Positions 45,496 through 56,700 of a stretch of DNA of 64,000 bases are shown here, in pieces. Within the stretch, counting starts at the first letter, position 1. Each line of letters opens with the position of its first letter. Origin of the DNA: Phaseolus vulgaris (taxonomy: Eukaryota > Streptophyta > Magnoliopsida > Fabales > Fabaceae); the NCBI RefSeq assembly GCF_000499845.2, contig NC_023753.2, positions 16,616,193 to 16,680,192 on the forward strand. The letters are read 5' to 3'. The notes below the pieces were generated by a model. That model was not told the origin of the DNA. It did no database searches and saw only the letters and a list, made by a program, of their open reading frames with translations. Made by a program: the position numbers and the translations under genes.

Positions 45496-46294
45496 TGATC
45501 CTGCCTGTTGACCGGAACGCTGGAAACTGCCTCGTCAAAGGATCGACGTGCGCACCGCTTCAAGCCTCCGTTCCTCTTCGAGATTCACCTCAAGAACCTG
45601 CAAAGAAACAGAGCGGCGCCGCTGCGGCCGATCGCACTCCAACGCTCAAGTCAGTGACCGAATCACCAAATACTAAGAAAACAAGAACCGTGCAAATCCT
45701 CTCTCACAGTAAGCTTTATAACTCGCAAGCGTAAAGAATGTATTCTGAACGTGCGTACCTCAGAAAGTTCGTTGAGAACTCTTATATACCTGGTTACTTT
45801 CTCTCTCCTGGCAGTTACAGACCTGGACACGTGGCTCGTATCCAGTCGTACACGTGCCATCATCTGGAGCCTCCTTGACTTGGGCGCTGCTTCTGACTCT
45901 CTTTTTGGCTAAGTTATTTATGCATGGTGCTGCCCAGTACATAGCTAACTTGGGAGTGCGATCTCTACTGGAACTGGCGAGTTAGGATGCCCTCATACAC
46001 CTTCCCTGTGGTCTCGCCAGCCGCCTTCATAATCTGCACCACCTTCATCTCTGGCGATGTGCTTGCTCTGGCGATCTCCAATCACTAGGTCGCCTGAGTC
46101 TACATCTGGCGACTTCATCTTTAACCCGGTGATCGCCGATTCTGGTATGCTGGAGATCGGAACACGCCAACTTAACAATTGGCGACTTCACGAGCCCCCC
46201 GACTTCCTTCCCTTCTGCCAACCTGGCGCCTTGTCAACACGCCTATACTGTAGCTTGATGCCACGTCATCACTTCCGACTACCGGGGCGGTACA
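45496..46294 (-). repeat. 5' LTR of Ty3 element copy 2 (799 bp)
   Basis: Same termini as 34222-35020, with 8 substitutions between the pair by eye. Minus-strand TATA-like GGTATATAAGAG near 45777-45788. Confidence 0.96.
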
Positions 46295-46299
46295 AATAA

Positions 46300-46658
46300 T
46301 AATAATAGAATTAAAGGACCCATTGGTTAACGTGAGAAATATATATCTGATGATACCTAATAAAAACCTACATATGGTGGAGATTGGGAATTAAGGTCAA
46401 TAGGGTTTTGTCTCTGCAAATAATAGTTGTCTCACTGTTAACCATCACGAAAGTGTGTGACAAGAAAGGAATTTCTAAGAGATAGATTGGGACAAATGAG
46501 ATAAAGTAATTGCTCAAGTAGGATTACTCATGGATCAAGGTAAGTGCCTATTCCTTCTTGATTGTATGGATATATGTGAGAATCATGATATGATAAGATC
46601 TATATGTGAACATTATTGTATGTGTTCAATTGTACGTTTATTCATGTTTTAATTTACA
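46300..46658 (+). repeat. 3' LTR of copia element, remaining 359 bp
   Basis: Continues 34138-34221 after the Ty3 insertion; aligns with 28254-28576 and ends ATTTACA followed by TGGGG. Contains an extra segment at about 46374-46410 that is absent from the 5' LTR. Confidence 0.95.
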
Positions 46659-46663
46659 TGGGG

Positions 46664-46954
46664 ACATCGGCGATGTTGTCGTCGAGGTTCGTCGGCTTGG
46701 TCGAGTACTTCGCATGATTGTGCCCGTCGGGCTCCATGATGCGACACTCCTAGTGAGACTTCTCTCGAATCAGCTTATTGATCTCGTTGTTGAGGTCTCG
46801 CAACCAGTGCTCACCCAGACCCTCGTTCTGAATCTCTGCCACCTTTCGTCCGATCTCACGTATGATCTATTGGCGCCCCTTGTCAGCCTCCGACTGGTCG
46901 CGACACTTTGAGGCGAGGAATGGATGACACTCCTTCGGCTTCTTCTTCTCCTCC
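46664..46954 (-). pseudogene. ISY1: ISY1 splicing-factor fragment, 5' piece
   Basis: The minus strand reads EEKKKPKECHPFLASKCRDQ, then a stop where Gln is expected, IIREIGRKVAEIQNEGLGEH, LRDLNNEINKLIREKSH, a stop where Trp is expected, and NLDDNIADVP, joining 28169 after the copia insertion. This is the conserved N-terminal half of ISY1, a component of the activated spliceosome. The true N-terminus (about 30 residues) is missing because the inverted-repeat arm begins here. Two stops, one frameshift and the copia insertion make it a pseudogene. Confidence 0.88.
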
Positions 46955-46964
46955 ACTCCACATA

Positions 46965-47100
46965 AGCAACTCTCTTTGCCACATAAGCATCACTTGAAGC
47001 CGTAAGCTGGGACTTAACAGAAAGGACCAACTTGGATACATTTTAAAAAACACAAGGACCCTAAATGTAGGGACGAATAAGGTAATTAATTCTTAAATTA
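46965..47100 (-). repeat. Right inverted-repeat arm of the ISY1-carrying element
   Basis: Reverse complement reads TTTAAGAATTAATTACCTTA, CCCTACATTTAGGGTCC, AAAATGTATCCAAGTTGGTC, TCAAGTGATGCTTATGTGGC, matching 24473-24640 in order. It ends ten bases before the ISY1 similarity. Confidence 0.75.
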
Positions 47101-47106
47101 ACCTTA

Positions 47107-47470
47107 TTTATCCTCGCTTCTCCATGATAAGTCTATTCCATGTAGTTGGGTTGAAAGTCTTGTTGAAGTAGATGACTCCTGACATGAAAAGGTTTGAAAA
47201 TTTTCTCACAACCACATTTCACACAAGACCCCTTATCCCTTCATCTAGTATGTATGAAACTTGATTCATTGCCTAAGAAACAAAATCATGAACGTCATCT
47301 ATGAAAGGTTGCCTCAATCTTCTTGAAGAATCAAGCATTTCATCATCCAATCTCGATCCATTGTTATGCATGTTGATGGTGAAATTATCAACACTCATTA
47401 ATATACTTATACCCTACATACGACCTAATACATGAATCATGTGGATATCAGTGTCCAATGCATTGCATCA
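47107..47470 (-). pseudogene. CACTA transposase N-terminal fragment, first half
   Basis: The minus strand reads RLRQPFIDDVHDFVS, stop, AMNQVSYILDEGIRGLV, then FMSGVIYFNKTFNPTTW, an arrangement like the TNP2/TNPD N-terminus (FV.GV..F, G.IRCPC..C, HL...GF.P.Y..W). Its Cys residues are mostly lost. It joins 24465-24170 when the inserted element is removed. Confidence 0.5.
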
Positions 47471-48911
47471 ATCACGTTTGAACTTTGTTGTTCAAACTTA
47501 GTATGTAAATAATTAAGACATACTAATTCATGTAATTAACTATCGGGTTATTGTAACAAGTTTGTATTTGTAAATCCTAAACAAATAATATACAATAATA
47601 TTCGAGTCAAATATAATACAAATTCACTACATATCGCATATCCATTGAGGATCCTGTATCTTAAATTCAATTTCTAATTCATACATCGTAATTTTATTTA
47701 ATGTGTACGTATAAATACGTCTCTAATTTTATTTAACATGTATGTAATTCATACATCATAAATTTATTTAACGTGTACGTATAAACATCTCTCTAATTTT
47801 ATTTAATGTGCACGTAATTCATATTCATACACCGTAATTTATACATTATTATTTATACATTATATGTTTGATACATTGAGTTTTAAAATTAGGTCTTATG
47901 TTAAAACTAAGACTAGTCCCACTTCATTTTTTAAAATATGAAAGTTGTAATTATTGCAACAAAATGTTTTGTTACATAAGGAATTAATAAAAAAATTAAA
48001 TCACTATAAACTAATATACAAAGAAGTGTTTTATTTCATATTATTTTACTGTTTATATAACAATATCAAATAAAAATAATTTTTCTAATGATAATAAAAT
48101 ATGTCAACTTTCATAATAGATAAAGTACTAAAATTAAAATTTAAAAAAGTACTCCATGAAATGGATGGTAGAGAAACATATATTATTAAATTTTCATTTG
48201 TGATTTTATTAATTATAAGATAGTACAAATAAATAAATTAGACAAGTTCTTTCTGCACCATTTTAACCTGCAGCCTATCATCTTTTAAAACTTTCAAAAT
48301 TATTCTCTATTTCGGAGATTTGAAAATCCAGAATTCAAAAAATATAATTTAAAAGTTAAAATTTTGTTGAGAAAAAAAATCCAAAATGTAAAAAATACAT
48401 TATGAAAAGAAAATTTAAAACACAAAATATGAAAATTCATTTTAAAAAAGAATTTATAAAATTCAAAAATATGTTCAAAAAATCCAAATCCAAAAATATA
48501 TTCTAGAAAAAAATTCATAATACAAAATTTAAAAATGTATTCTGGAAAAGAATTTCCAGAATTCTAAATTTGAAAATATATTTCAAAAAAGGGTTCTAGA
48601 AGTATTTTTTTTTATACACATCCTTCTTTTATTTAAGGTCATTTTCATCATTTTGTAAAAAAAATTGTTATTTTAATGACAAAATTGGTAGCGGTTGAAA
48701 TTGATATGGTACATGGAGAATTTGCCATAAAACTAATAAGTTCACCTAATCCCTTAGGTCAACCAGCTCAATCCAATAAAAAAATGTGAGTTAGGTTAGA
48801 ATTAACGAAAATAATTTCTAACTTGAATTTTCACAACTAAACCTATACCTTTCATACGCCCTCTCTCTCTTTGATATTCCCACTCCCAACTGCACCATAC
48901 TTCATATATTT
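47471..48911. other. AT-rich spacer with short tandem repeats and MITE-like remnants
   Basis: 47650-47870 holds about three copies of a 60-70-bp unit containing CTCTAATTTTATTTAA and GTAATTCATAC. 48240-48730 resembles the MITE family interior (AATTCAAAAAATA; TTCTAGAAA) without clear ends. No gene seen. Confidence 0.5.
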
Positions 48912-49280
48912 GGCTGCTTCTTCCTGCACCTCCATACCTTCTTCTCTCACCTCCATAGATTTTCATATTTCCAAAAATACCCCTCTGTAATATTCCGGAT
49001 TACATAATTCGGAAGTCATTTTTCAAATTTGTAATTAGCTTCCAGATTATATAATCTAGAAGTCTTTTTTCAGATGCATGATTACTTTCCGGATTATATA
49101 ATCCGGAAGTCTTTTTTAACTTCTGGATTATGTAATCCGGAAGTCTTTTTTCAAATGCATTTCCGGATTACATAATCCGAAAGTTATTCTATGGGGGTGG
49201 CACAAGAAGGATAAAAATGTATTTTCATGTTGTGTATGGAGGTGCCAGAAGAAGATATGGAGGTGCAGGAAGAAAGAGTC
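48912..49280. mobile_element. Mutator-like MITE (369 bp)
   Basis: Terminal inverted repeats GGCTGCTTCTTCCTGCACC and GACTCTTTCTTCCTGCACC (reverse); 9-bp target duplication CATATATTT at 48903-48911 and 49281-49289. The interior has repeated palindromes of the form TTCCGGATTATATAATCCGG. Non-coding. Confidence 0.88.
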
Positions 49281-49356
49281 CATATATTTGTACCACGTTT
49301 TCAAAAGTCTGGGCTCATTCTAGCACCACGCTTATTATGCACTGCGTTTTAAAGTC

Positions 49357-49947
49357 GGCAGTTTCTTCCTGCACCCCTAAATTTTCTTCCTGCACCCCCA
49401 TAATGTTTTGCAAAGACTAAATTGTCCCTCTTATTTTTTAAAAACCCTAAAATGCACTTGAATTGTATTTATTTTTTGTATTATGGATTATGGAATCTGG
49501 AAAAATTTTGGATTGGCACTTCCGGTAAAATTTCGGATCCACCAATCCGTAATTCAAAATATGCATTTCACATTTAAAAATCCATCATTCAAAAAAAGCT
49601 TTCCGGATCCACCAATCCATAATAGAAATATGCATTCCGGATTCAAAAATCCGTAATTTAAAAAAAAAGCATTTCAGATCCATGAATCCGTAATAGAATT
49701 AGGCTTCCGGATTTAGCAATCCATAAATCAATAATTTATACAAAAATTGTTTCCAAAACACCCCTCATCCAGAAAAAAAATATATATATATTCAGTTCTG
49801 GATTGCTGAATCCGTAGCATACTTACATATCCCTATTTCCAGTAACCACGGTGTCCTTTTTCAAATAAAAGATTAAGGCCAATTTCGGGATTTAGAAAAT
49901 TGTGGGAGTGCAGGAAGAAAAATGTAGGGGTGCAGGAAAAAGAAGCC
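49357..49947. mobile_element. Mutator-like MITE (591 bp), related termini
   Basis: Terminal inverted repeats of about 48 bp, GGCAGTTTCTTCCTGCACC and GGCTTCTTTTTCCTGCACC (reverse); 9-bp target duplication TTTAAAGTC at 49348-49356 and 49948-49956. The interior has GGATCCACCAATCCG-type repeats rather than those of the 48912 copy. Confidence 0.88.
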
Positions 49948-49956
49948 TTTAAAGTC

Positions 49957-50033
49957 TGGCTCATTCAATTGGTCCAGCACTTTTGCTATCTGACACTCTT
50001 TTTTATTTTATAGATCAAACAGCTTTTAATTTC

Positions 50034-50071
<38 letters not shown>

Positions 50072-53000
50072 GAATTTCTAAAATAAGTTCCTGCACTGAA
50101 CTTTTTTTAATGTTCCAGTAGGCCTATTTTTCAAAACATTTGTTTTTGTTAATGGACTTAAATTACTTTCAGTTTTCAAAGTTCAGGATAGTATGTTTCG
50201 CAATGTTAACAGTTACAAAATATATTTTCAAAATTTCAATATGCTTCATTGTAGAAAATTCAAATTAAGCTTAGTTTTTAAAATACGTTTAAGTAAAATT
50301 TAAAAATGATTGTCTTGCGTTAGATTAAAATCTTTATATTAAGTTATTGCAATCTTGCTTTTGAAATACAAATCAATTTAATTTATACCAAGGATTTTGT
50401 TAATAAAAGCATTAAATATTACATGTTGAAAAAGAATTTAATAATCCTGATCATTTTGTTGGAGTTTTCCAGCCAAACAGGTTTCTTTTAGTTTTCCAGC
50501 ACCAAGGATCATTTTAGTTTTAATAGGTTTCATGACCAAACAAGTTTCTTTTACGTCCATACATACACCTTAATTCTTTGGCAATTACTTCTGTATCATA
50601 TTTTTGCACCCGAATTCAGTATAAAATGAAAATGCCCTTCAATAAAATCGGGTCTAAAGCAAAATATATTTCCAAATCTCCTTTTTTTGAATATGTTTTG
50701 GATACTTTTCCAGAACAAATTTTTGTATTGCATAATTATTTTTTGGGAATGTGATTTTAATTTTTAAATTTTATTCTAAATTTTTATTTCTGGAACACAA
50801 TAATCTTTTCTATATTTGTTTATTCGGAATGTATTATTTCCATTTCTGAATTTTCAATTCCATAATGTAGAGCATTTTTAGAAATTTAAATGTGTGTAGG
50901 GTGCAGGTTAAAAAAGGTTAAAAAAGTTAGGTGGAGGAAGAATTTGTCTAATTCTTTTTAGTTGAACTTCAACAAACCGACAACCATAAAAAAAGTTCAA
51001 CAAAGCGGCAACCATAAACCAAAACAACTCGATCAACAATGATAAACCACACAACAATAATAAACCAAACAAAATTTCAAATGTAGATAAAAACTGAAAC
51101 TTCAATTTAAATTTACCTTTCACAAGTGTCAGCAATCCCAAACCAAATTCCAAATCCGAGACCACAATCCATCTGCAATTCCAAAAATATGCATCAACCC
51201 AAAATAAAATTCCAAAACCAAAATCAAATTCCAAAAGTGAGGTTTTGTGATCTCTCCATATTCATCTGTTTAGGCTTTACTTTCACGAAATTATCAGAGG
51301 CTTTACTTTCACGAAACAATCCATGTTTGGCTCCCATCTTTTTCCTTTACATTTAACATATCTTGATATACAAATGCTTTGAAATCATATGAAATCGTTC
51401 TAAGTGTTGATTGATGTAATTCACACATAAAATTACCAAATGTAAATGACCTATTATTTATGCAATCAGAATTGTTTTGCGTGGTACAATATTTTCTTGA
51501 TGAGAATATTGTTTCATTTTTTGTTGACTTAATAGGAAGTAAAGGACATACATTACAAGAAGTTAAATCTATCAATCCATCCTTTAAGTGCATTGGGAAA
51601 GTATATTAACACACTTGTAGGGAATAATGCACATGTGTCATTTTGTGACTCAAAGCTTACTAGATTATTATGTGATTCATTTGGAGGTAAGATTCAATGA
51701 GTATAAGAATTCATGTTTTCTTTTTGTTTATTTCTTTTATTACTATTATTATATAGGATAAATTTTCAATTATTGCATGTTATGTCGTACATGGTGGCTG
51801 GTAAAACACATTGGTATTCTGGATTAGTCACATGTTTCTACATGAGGGAATGAAAATGAGGTCCAATAATTAAAGAATTATTCGACTATATATTTAATTT
51901 GCATGTAGAGAACATGTGGTGAAGCTTGAGACAATTTAGGTATTGTACTAATCTGACAATTAAGAATAAATTGTTGACTCACACTCACTGTTAATGCTTG
52001 TATTATAACTTTGTGGATAAATCTTTAAAATTAGTTTGTGCTTCATTTCTCAGAAGTCACCTCTTTTGAAGTACCATGGACATTAGAGAGAAATCTCGGG
52101 TTCAAAATAAATTGCTCCATTATAGATTAGAGATAATATGGGATTATCATATTTTGTTATAAGTTACCAAAATAATATTTTACCTTTCCTTTTTATTTTC
52201 TTAAGTTTGTTTTCAAATATTACCACAATAATTACTTCTTAAATACATCTATTAAATTTTATATTGAATAGTTTATGTCAAATTAACATCTATAATATAA
52301 AATGTGTATAATATTTATTTTATATAACATTTGCAAAATTATAATTTTTTCTTTCAATTGTATACTTATCCAAAAACATTTGTACTCCATTTTAATTTAA
52401 TGACATTATAAATTTGGTCAAATTTTCTTTCCTCACTCATTTCTACTTACTTTTAAATGCATATTATTGTCTTTACTCAGTTATTATTTTTCTATTTTTT
52501 TTATTTCTTTCTTAACCTTTTCAAATATTTCCTTTAAATAATTTTAATATTAAAAATATTCAATTATATTAATTCACTTTTAACCCTAAACCAACTAAAT
52601 AATTAAATTATTTTAATTATATAAAAATTTAAATTTCATCTCCAAAAAAAATTATTCAAAACTAAAATTAATATTTATTAAAATATTATAAATTCAAAAA
52701 AATTTAAAATAATTTAAAATAAAAAATATTTATATATATATGACAAAAAAATTAAATATTTAAGTCATACTTATGTATCGGTAAATATGTAAGGGTATTG
52801 TAATTTTGTTTCTTTTAGTAAAATACATTGTTACCTATTGTTTATTTTATTCTCTTTTTATATATTTTATTTTACTTATAATTTCTAATAGTTAGTCTAT
52901 ATATACTTAACAAAACGGATAAGAGAAGAGGAGGGATATAGTGAGCCACATAAAATTTAAAAAAAAAATCATTGGTAAAATATACATCTTATGATAAATA

Positions 53001-53660
53001 TAAACTATTTTACCGTGTCACATCCGATAAGAAATTACTATTTATGACAATTTTATTTAGTTTAACAATAATTATCTTAACTCATAATCAGTGATGTTTT
53101 AAATTGCTTCACATTATCAATGCATAATAATCATTAAATTATTTTTTTGAAAAAAAATAAAAAATGGGATGTAGTTCACCTATTTTCCTTTTCACTACAT
53201 AAATTGTGAACGTTCTTTATTATTTATTCATTGTTTGCTGACGTGATTCAGGCAACTGGCAACTGGCAAATCAAAGATAAAGTTAAGGATTAAATAAAGG
53301 ACTAATCTGTTTTACTAAGCTGCTCATTGTTTGACATAACATTTTTGATAAAATACACATTGTAAAGACCAATAATAATAGTAAGAGCAGCATGTTAGTT
53401 TGCATGCAACAATTAAAAGTAAACTTGCACCAACTTCATACCAAGCAAACTTCAAATTTCCAACCTGAAATACGTAGGCATGCTCAATGTATATAGAATA
53501 ACTTGTAACAAAAGGTTTAAAGTAAAATAAACTGAGGTAGGGGTGTTTTCATTTTTCCCCATTTCCCATTCTTTGACGTGTTTTGTTAATTTCTTGATGC
53601 AGTGTTTCTGAGTTTGGTAGATAGGATTAGGAATGAAAAACAAATCAAAATCCCAACCCC
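49957..53660. other. AT-rich intergenic region upstream of the PDLP-type gene
   Basis: An AT dinucleotide run lies at about 50040-50067. About 50560-50950 has MITE-like ends (TTTTGCACCC / GGGTGCAGG) without a confirmed duplication. A 94-codon minus-strand frame at 51309-51593 has no recognisable domain. No convincing gene. Confidence 0.55.
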
Positions 53661-53666
53661 CACCAC

Positions 53667-53676
53667 CATATAATTA
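53667..53676 (+). promoter_or_regulatory. Possible TATA box of the PDLP-type gene
   Basis: CATATAATTA about 65-75 bases before the start codon at 53741, inside otherwise C/A-rich leader DNA; a plausible distance, but not proven. Confidence 0.4.
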
Positions 53677-53740
53677 ACACACCATTCTCCAAGTTACTGT
53701 CTCAAAACCACCAAATGCTATACCGAAAATCACTTCCGAA

Positions 53741-56700
53741 ATGAACTTTTCCCATTCCACCATTCTCCTCACTCTCACTTTCTTCCTCTTCCTACCTTCT
53801 TCCAAACCACTTTCCGATTACAACACATTAGTCTACAAAACCTGTGCAGCCCAAACGTTCAACCACCAATTATCTCAAACACTCAGCTCTCTATTCCAAC
53901 AACTCATTGCACAATCCTCCCAACATAGGTTCTTCAGAACCACCGAGGCCGTTAATGATGACACAGCCATTTCAGGCCTTTTCCAATGCAGAGATGATAT
54001 CAGCAAAGAAGAATGTTTCAGCTGCGTGAACTTACTGCAACAGATATCAAACACCTTGTGCAGTGATTCCATATCCGCACGGGTACAACTTGACGGTTGC
54101 TACTTTCACTACGAGACTGAGGAAACAGCCGGTGAATCTAGAAGTAACAATTTGCTTCACAAAGAGTGTGGGAAACCGGTTGCGGAGTATGTGAAGTTCA
54201 AAGAGTTGATGGAGGAGGCTTTTGTGACACTGGAAAGTGGGATTCTTAACAGTGATGGGTTCTACACAGTGAATTATAAATCGGTGAAAATAATGGCACA
54301 GTGTGAAGGAGATTTGGAGACTTGTGACTGTAGCAATTGCGTGAGCGATGCAGTGATGGTTGGTAAGGAAGAATGTGGTAGTTCCCTTTCGGCACAAATA
54401 TATCTTCACAAGTGTTTCATAAGCTACCACATTCTTCGTAACTCTCTCCCAGGTAACACTGTTAAACCCTAAACCGCACATTCATTTTTTTTTTAATATT
54501 TTATCCAGGTAAATATATATAATCTAAAAAATAATAGGTCTAATAAAAACATTAACTATTTTTCTCCTAAACCTTATGTATTAATCAAACGGACACTTTA
54601 TAAAGTTTCACTTTGTTCGTAAGTAGAAATCATAAGTTTTTATTTTGTTCCAATTTATTCTTAAATTTTATTAACTTACATATAATTATCTTGACTTTTA
54701 ACTTTAAAATTTATATGTAGTTCTTACAATTATTTACCTTAAATTAGATTTAAGTTATATATGTATTTTAAATGGCAATCATTCACTACTCGTTTTTTTT
54801 ATTTTATTTCTGTGTTACAATTCATTTTTGGATAATGATTCATTTATATGGCTTATTCTTTTCAACATTGACGCATAAATAATTATTTTATTATAATGAA
54901 ATATTTTATTAAGAAAAATAGTTGTAAAGTAGTTGGTTTTAATGAACAGATATATTTGTCTTTATTTTTTCATGTATTAAAATATAATAAAGATAATAAT
55001 TAAAAAAATAAAATAATAGAATAATTATTTTATTCTTATAATTATATTTTATTATTTTTAAGGTGTGAAAAGTAATTTAAAAAATAAAACCAACAAATTT
55101 ATAGAGATTTAAAATAAATAAACGGCTGAGATTGGTTTTAGTAGCTTGTCTCACTTTTTATGAATGAAGTAAATTTTAAGAACCGATCGAGATGGAATTA
55201 AATTAAAGTATTTAGGTATAAAAATTAAAATTTGAGATCATTTAAAAAAAGTTAAAGTTTAAAATATCCATATTTAAATAAAGTTAAACTTAAATAAATT
55301 AGGATGGAAGTAAATAGTTAGAGTATCAATTTTGTAATTACAAAATTGATTAGGATGATTTAACATTTTTTTTTCTCTATTAGAACCTTTAACCTAATCA
55401 TTTTAAATAAAATGTAGCTATGTACGCAAACATTTTTAGATATGCAAAATTTTAGTGTGTTAAATCTCGAGGTAAGAAAATATTTCTAATTGATAAACAA
55501 TAAAAAAATATACTTCCACCATAAATTTGGCCTCAATCTATTCCATAAATATTTAATATTGAATATATTATTTCATTTTTCTGGATTGTAATATTTCTCG
55601 CTATTGTTTTGTTTCTTCTATATATATAATTTTTAACTATTCTATATGTGTATTAATTCAATATTTTTTTGGAAAACAAAATATTAGAAATAAGTCCAAC
55701 TAAATATGAGGGTTTCAATGTACTCAAGGTGTTGGCTATTATTTACATCAATGAACAATTGGAATTAAGACCCTACTTATAAGTGAGTGAAAAAAAGACC
55801 CTACTTTTTTTATCAGCATAATGACCCCTACTTGCCTCCATATTGTTTTAAAATAATAAAAAAAGTTAAAATATTAATTACATATAAAAATAATGGTGAT
55901 TTGTAGTGTAATGTAATTTTAGAAGATGTGAGTGATTTAAAAAGTGTAAATAAAAATTTAAAAGATAAATAATAAAAAGACCTTTATTTATACATCTTTA
56001 ACAAAGATCTTAGACATCAAATCTATTATTTACAATATTTTGTATTAAAGGAAAGGGTAAAATCTCTAGCATAGAGGAAAATTTATTCTAGAACAACTTT
56101 CAAGATACTTAAAATGATAAAAAAAATATTTTAAATGTTTTTGTACTATAAAAAAAAATTTCATTGTTTGACCTAAAAAATTGTTGTAAAACAAAATATG
56201 ATATTGCAAAATAATAAACGAAAAATAGAGTGGGTTGTAGAACAAATCAAAGTGTGCGTGGAAAATCCTAGATTTTTAGATTCTGTTAAAGGAGATCTCG
56301 GATCTCGGATCTCGGAAGTGCAGCAGTAAAGACAGTATCTACACCGAGATTGTTGCGCTCGTTGCCCTCTCCACCCAGGATCGTGGCCGCATGATCGGGA
56401 AAGCATTGCCTGATCATTCGAAAGAACGTTGGTCCGCTTCCACGCTCGCACTGTCTGGTCTTTCGGGATTTTAAAACCTTGCCGTAGTTGAGATGTTGAA
56501 CGGAAGCACGTGGGTCTGGAAGTTGCAACAAATTTTGTTGTTCCTCTCCCTATATAAAGAGATCACCATCCACTTCAGAAAATGTATCTCTCATTTTCAC
56601 CTTTTTCATCTTCTTCACCCACCTGCACCGTGAAGCTATTTCTTCTTCCTCTCACCTTTTTCACTTTCTCTCTCCTCTTTTATTTTATTTTATTTTACTA

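Larger units (their letters stand above)
34222..46294 (-). mobile_element. Ty3 Tat-lineage retrotransposon, complete (12,073 bp)
   Basis: Two 799-bp LTRs (34222-35020, 45496-46294) differing at 8 positions; target duplication AATAA (34217-34221, 46295-46299). Minus-strand order: LTR, primer-binding region, gag-protease, reverse transcriptase-RNase H, a second RNase H, integrase, then a 4.7-kb segment with tandem repeats and an antisense gene, polypurine tract, LTR. The second RNase H between the first and integrase, and the antisense gene before the 3' LTR, place it in the Tat group (Retand/Grande-like). Young but defective in gag-pol. Confidence 0.96.
28170..46658 (+). mobile_element. Ty1/copia retrotransposon, full length but decayed, with a nested Ty3 element
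   Basis: Ends TGTAAGAAAT...ATTTACA. Target duplication TGGGG at 28165-28169 and 46659-46663. 5' LTR 28170-28576, primer-binding site 28579-28591, a 1.6-kb leader, gag-pol remains 30244-33752, polypurine tract 34126-34137, 3' LTR 34138-34221 plus 46300-46658. The Ty3 element 34222-46294 sits in the 3' LTR. Without it the copia element is about 6.4 kb. LTRs differ at about 14 of 400 aligned positions by eye, plus a length difference of about 36 bp. Confidence 0.95.
24473..47100. mobile_element. TIR element carrying a captured ISY1 fragment (Pack-type), with nested retrotransposons
   Basis: Both ends carry an inverted repeat (24473 to about 24640 and 47100 to about 46965). The right arm runs directly into an ISY1 coding fragment. 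The sequence on both sides of the element is CACTA transposase in the same orientation, which supports 24465/47107 as the insertion point. The interior is inflated by a copia remnant (24865-27785) and a copia element with a Ty3 element inside it (28170-46658); without these the element would be about 1-1.5 kb. No target-site duplication could be fixed, so Mutator-like ancestry is an inference. Confidence 0.6.

Noticed and set aside
51309..51593. 94-codon minus-strand frame
   Set aside because: No recognisable domain, no promoter or splice context, isolated in AT-rich spacer; I cannot support it as a gene.
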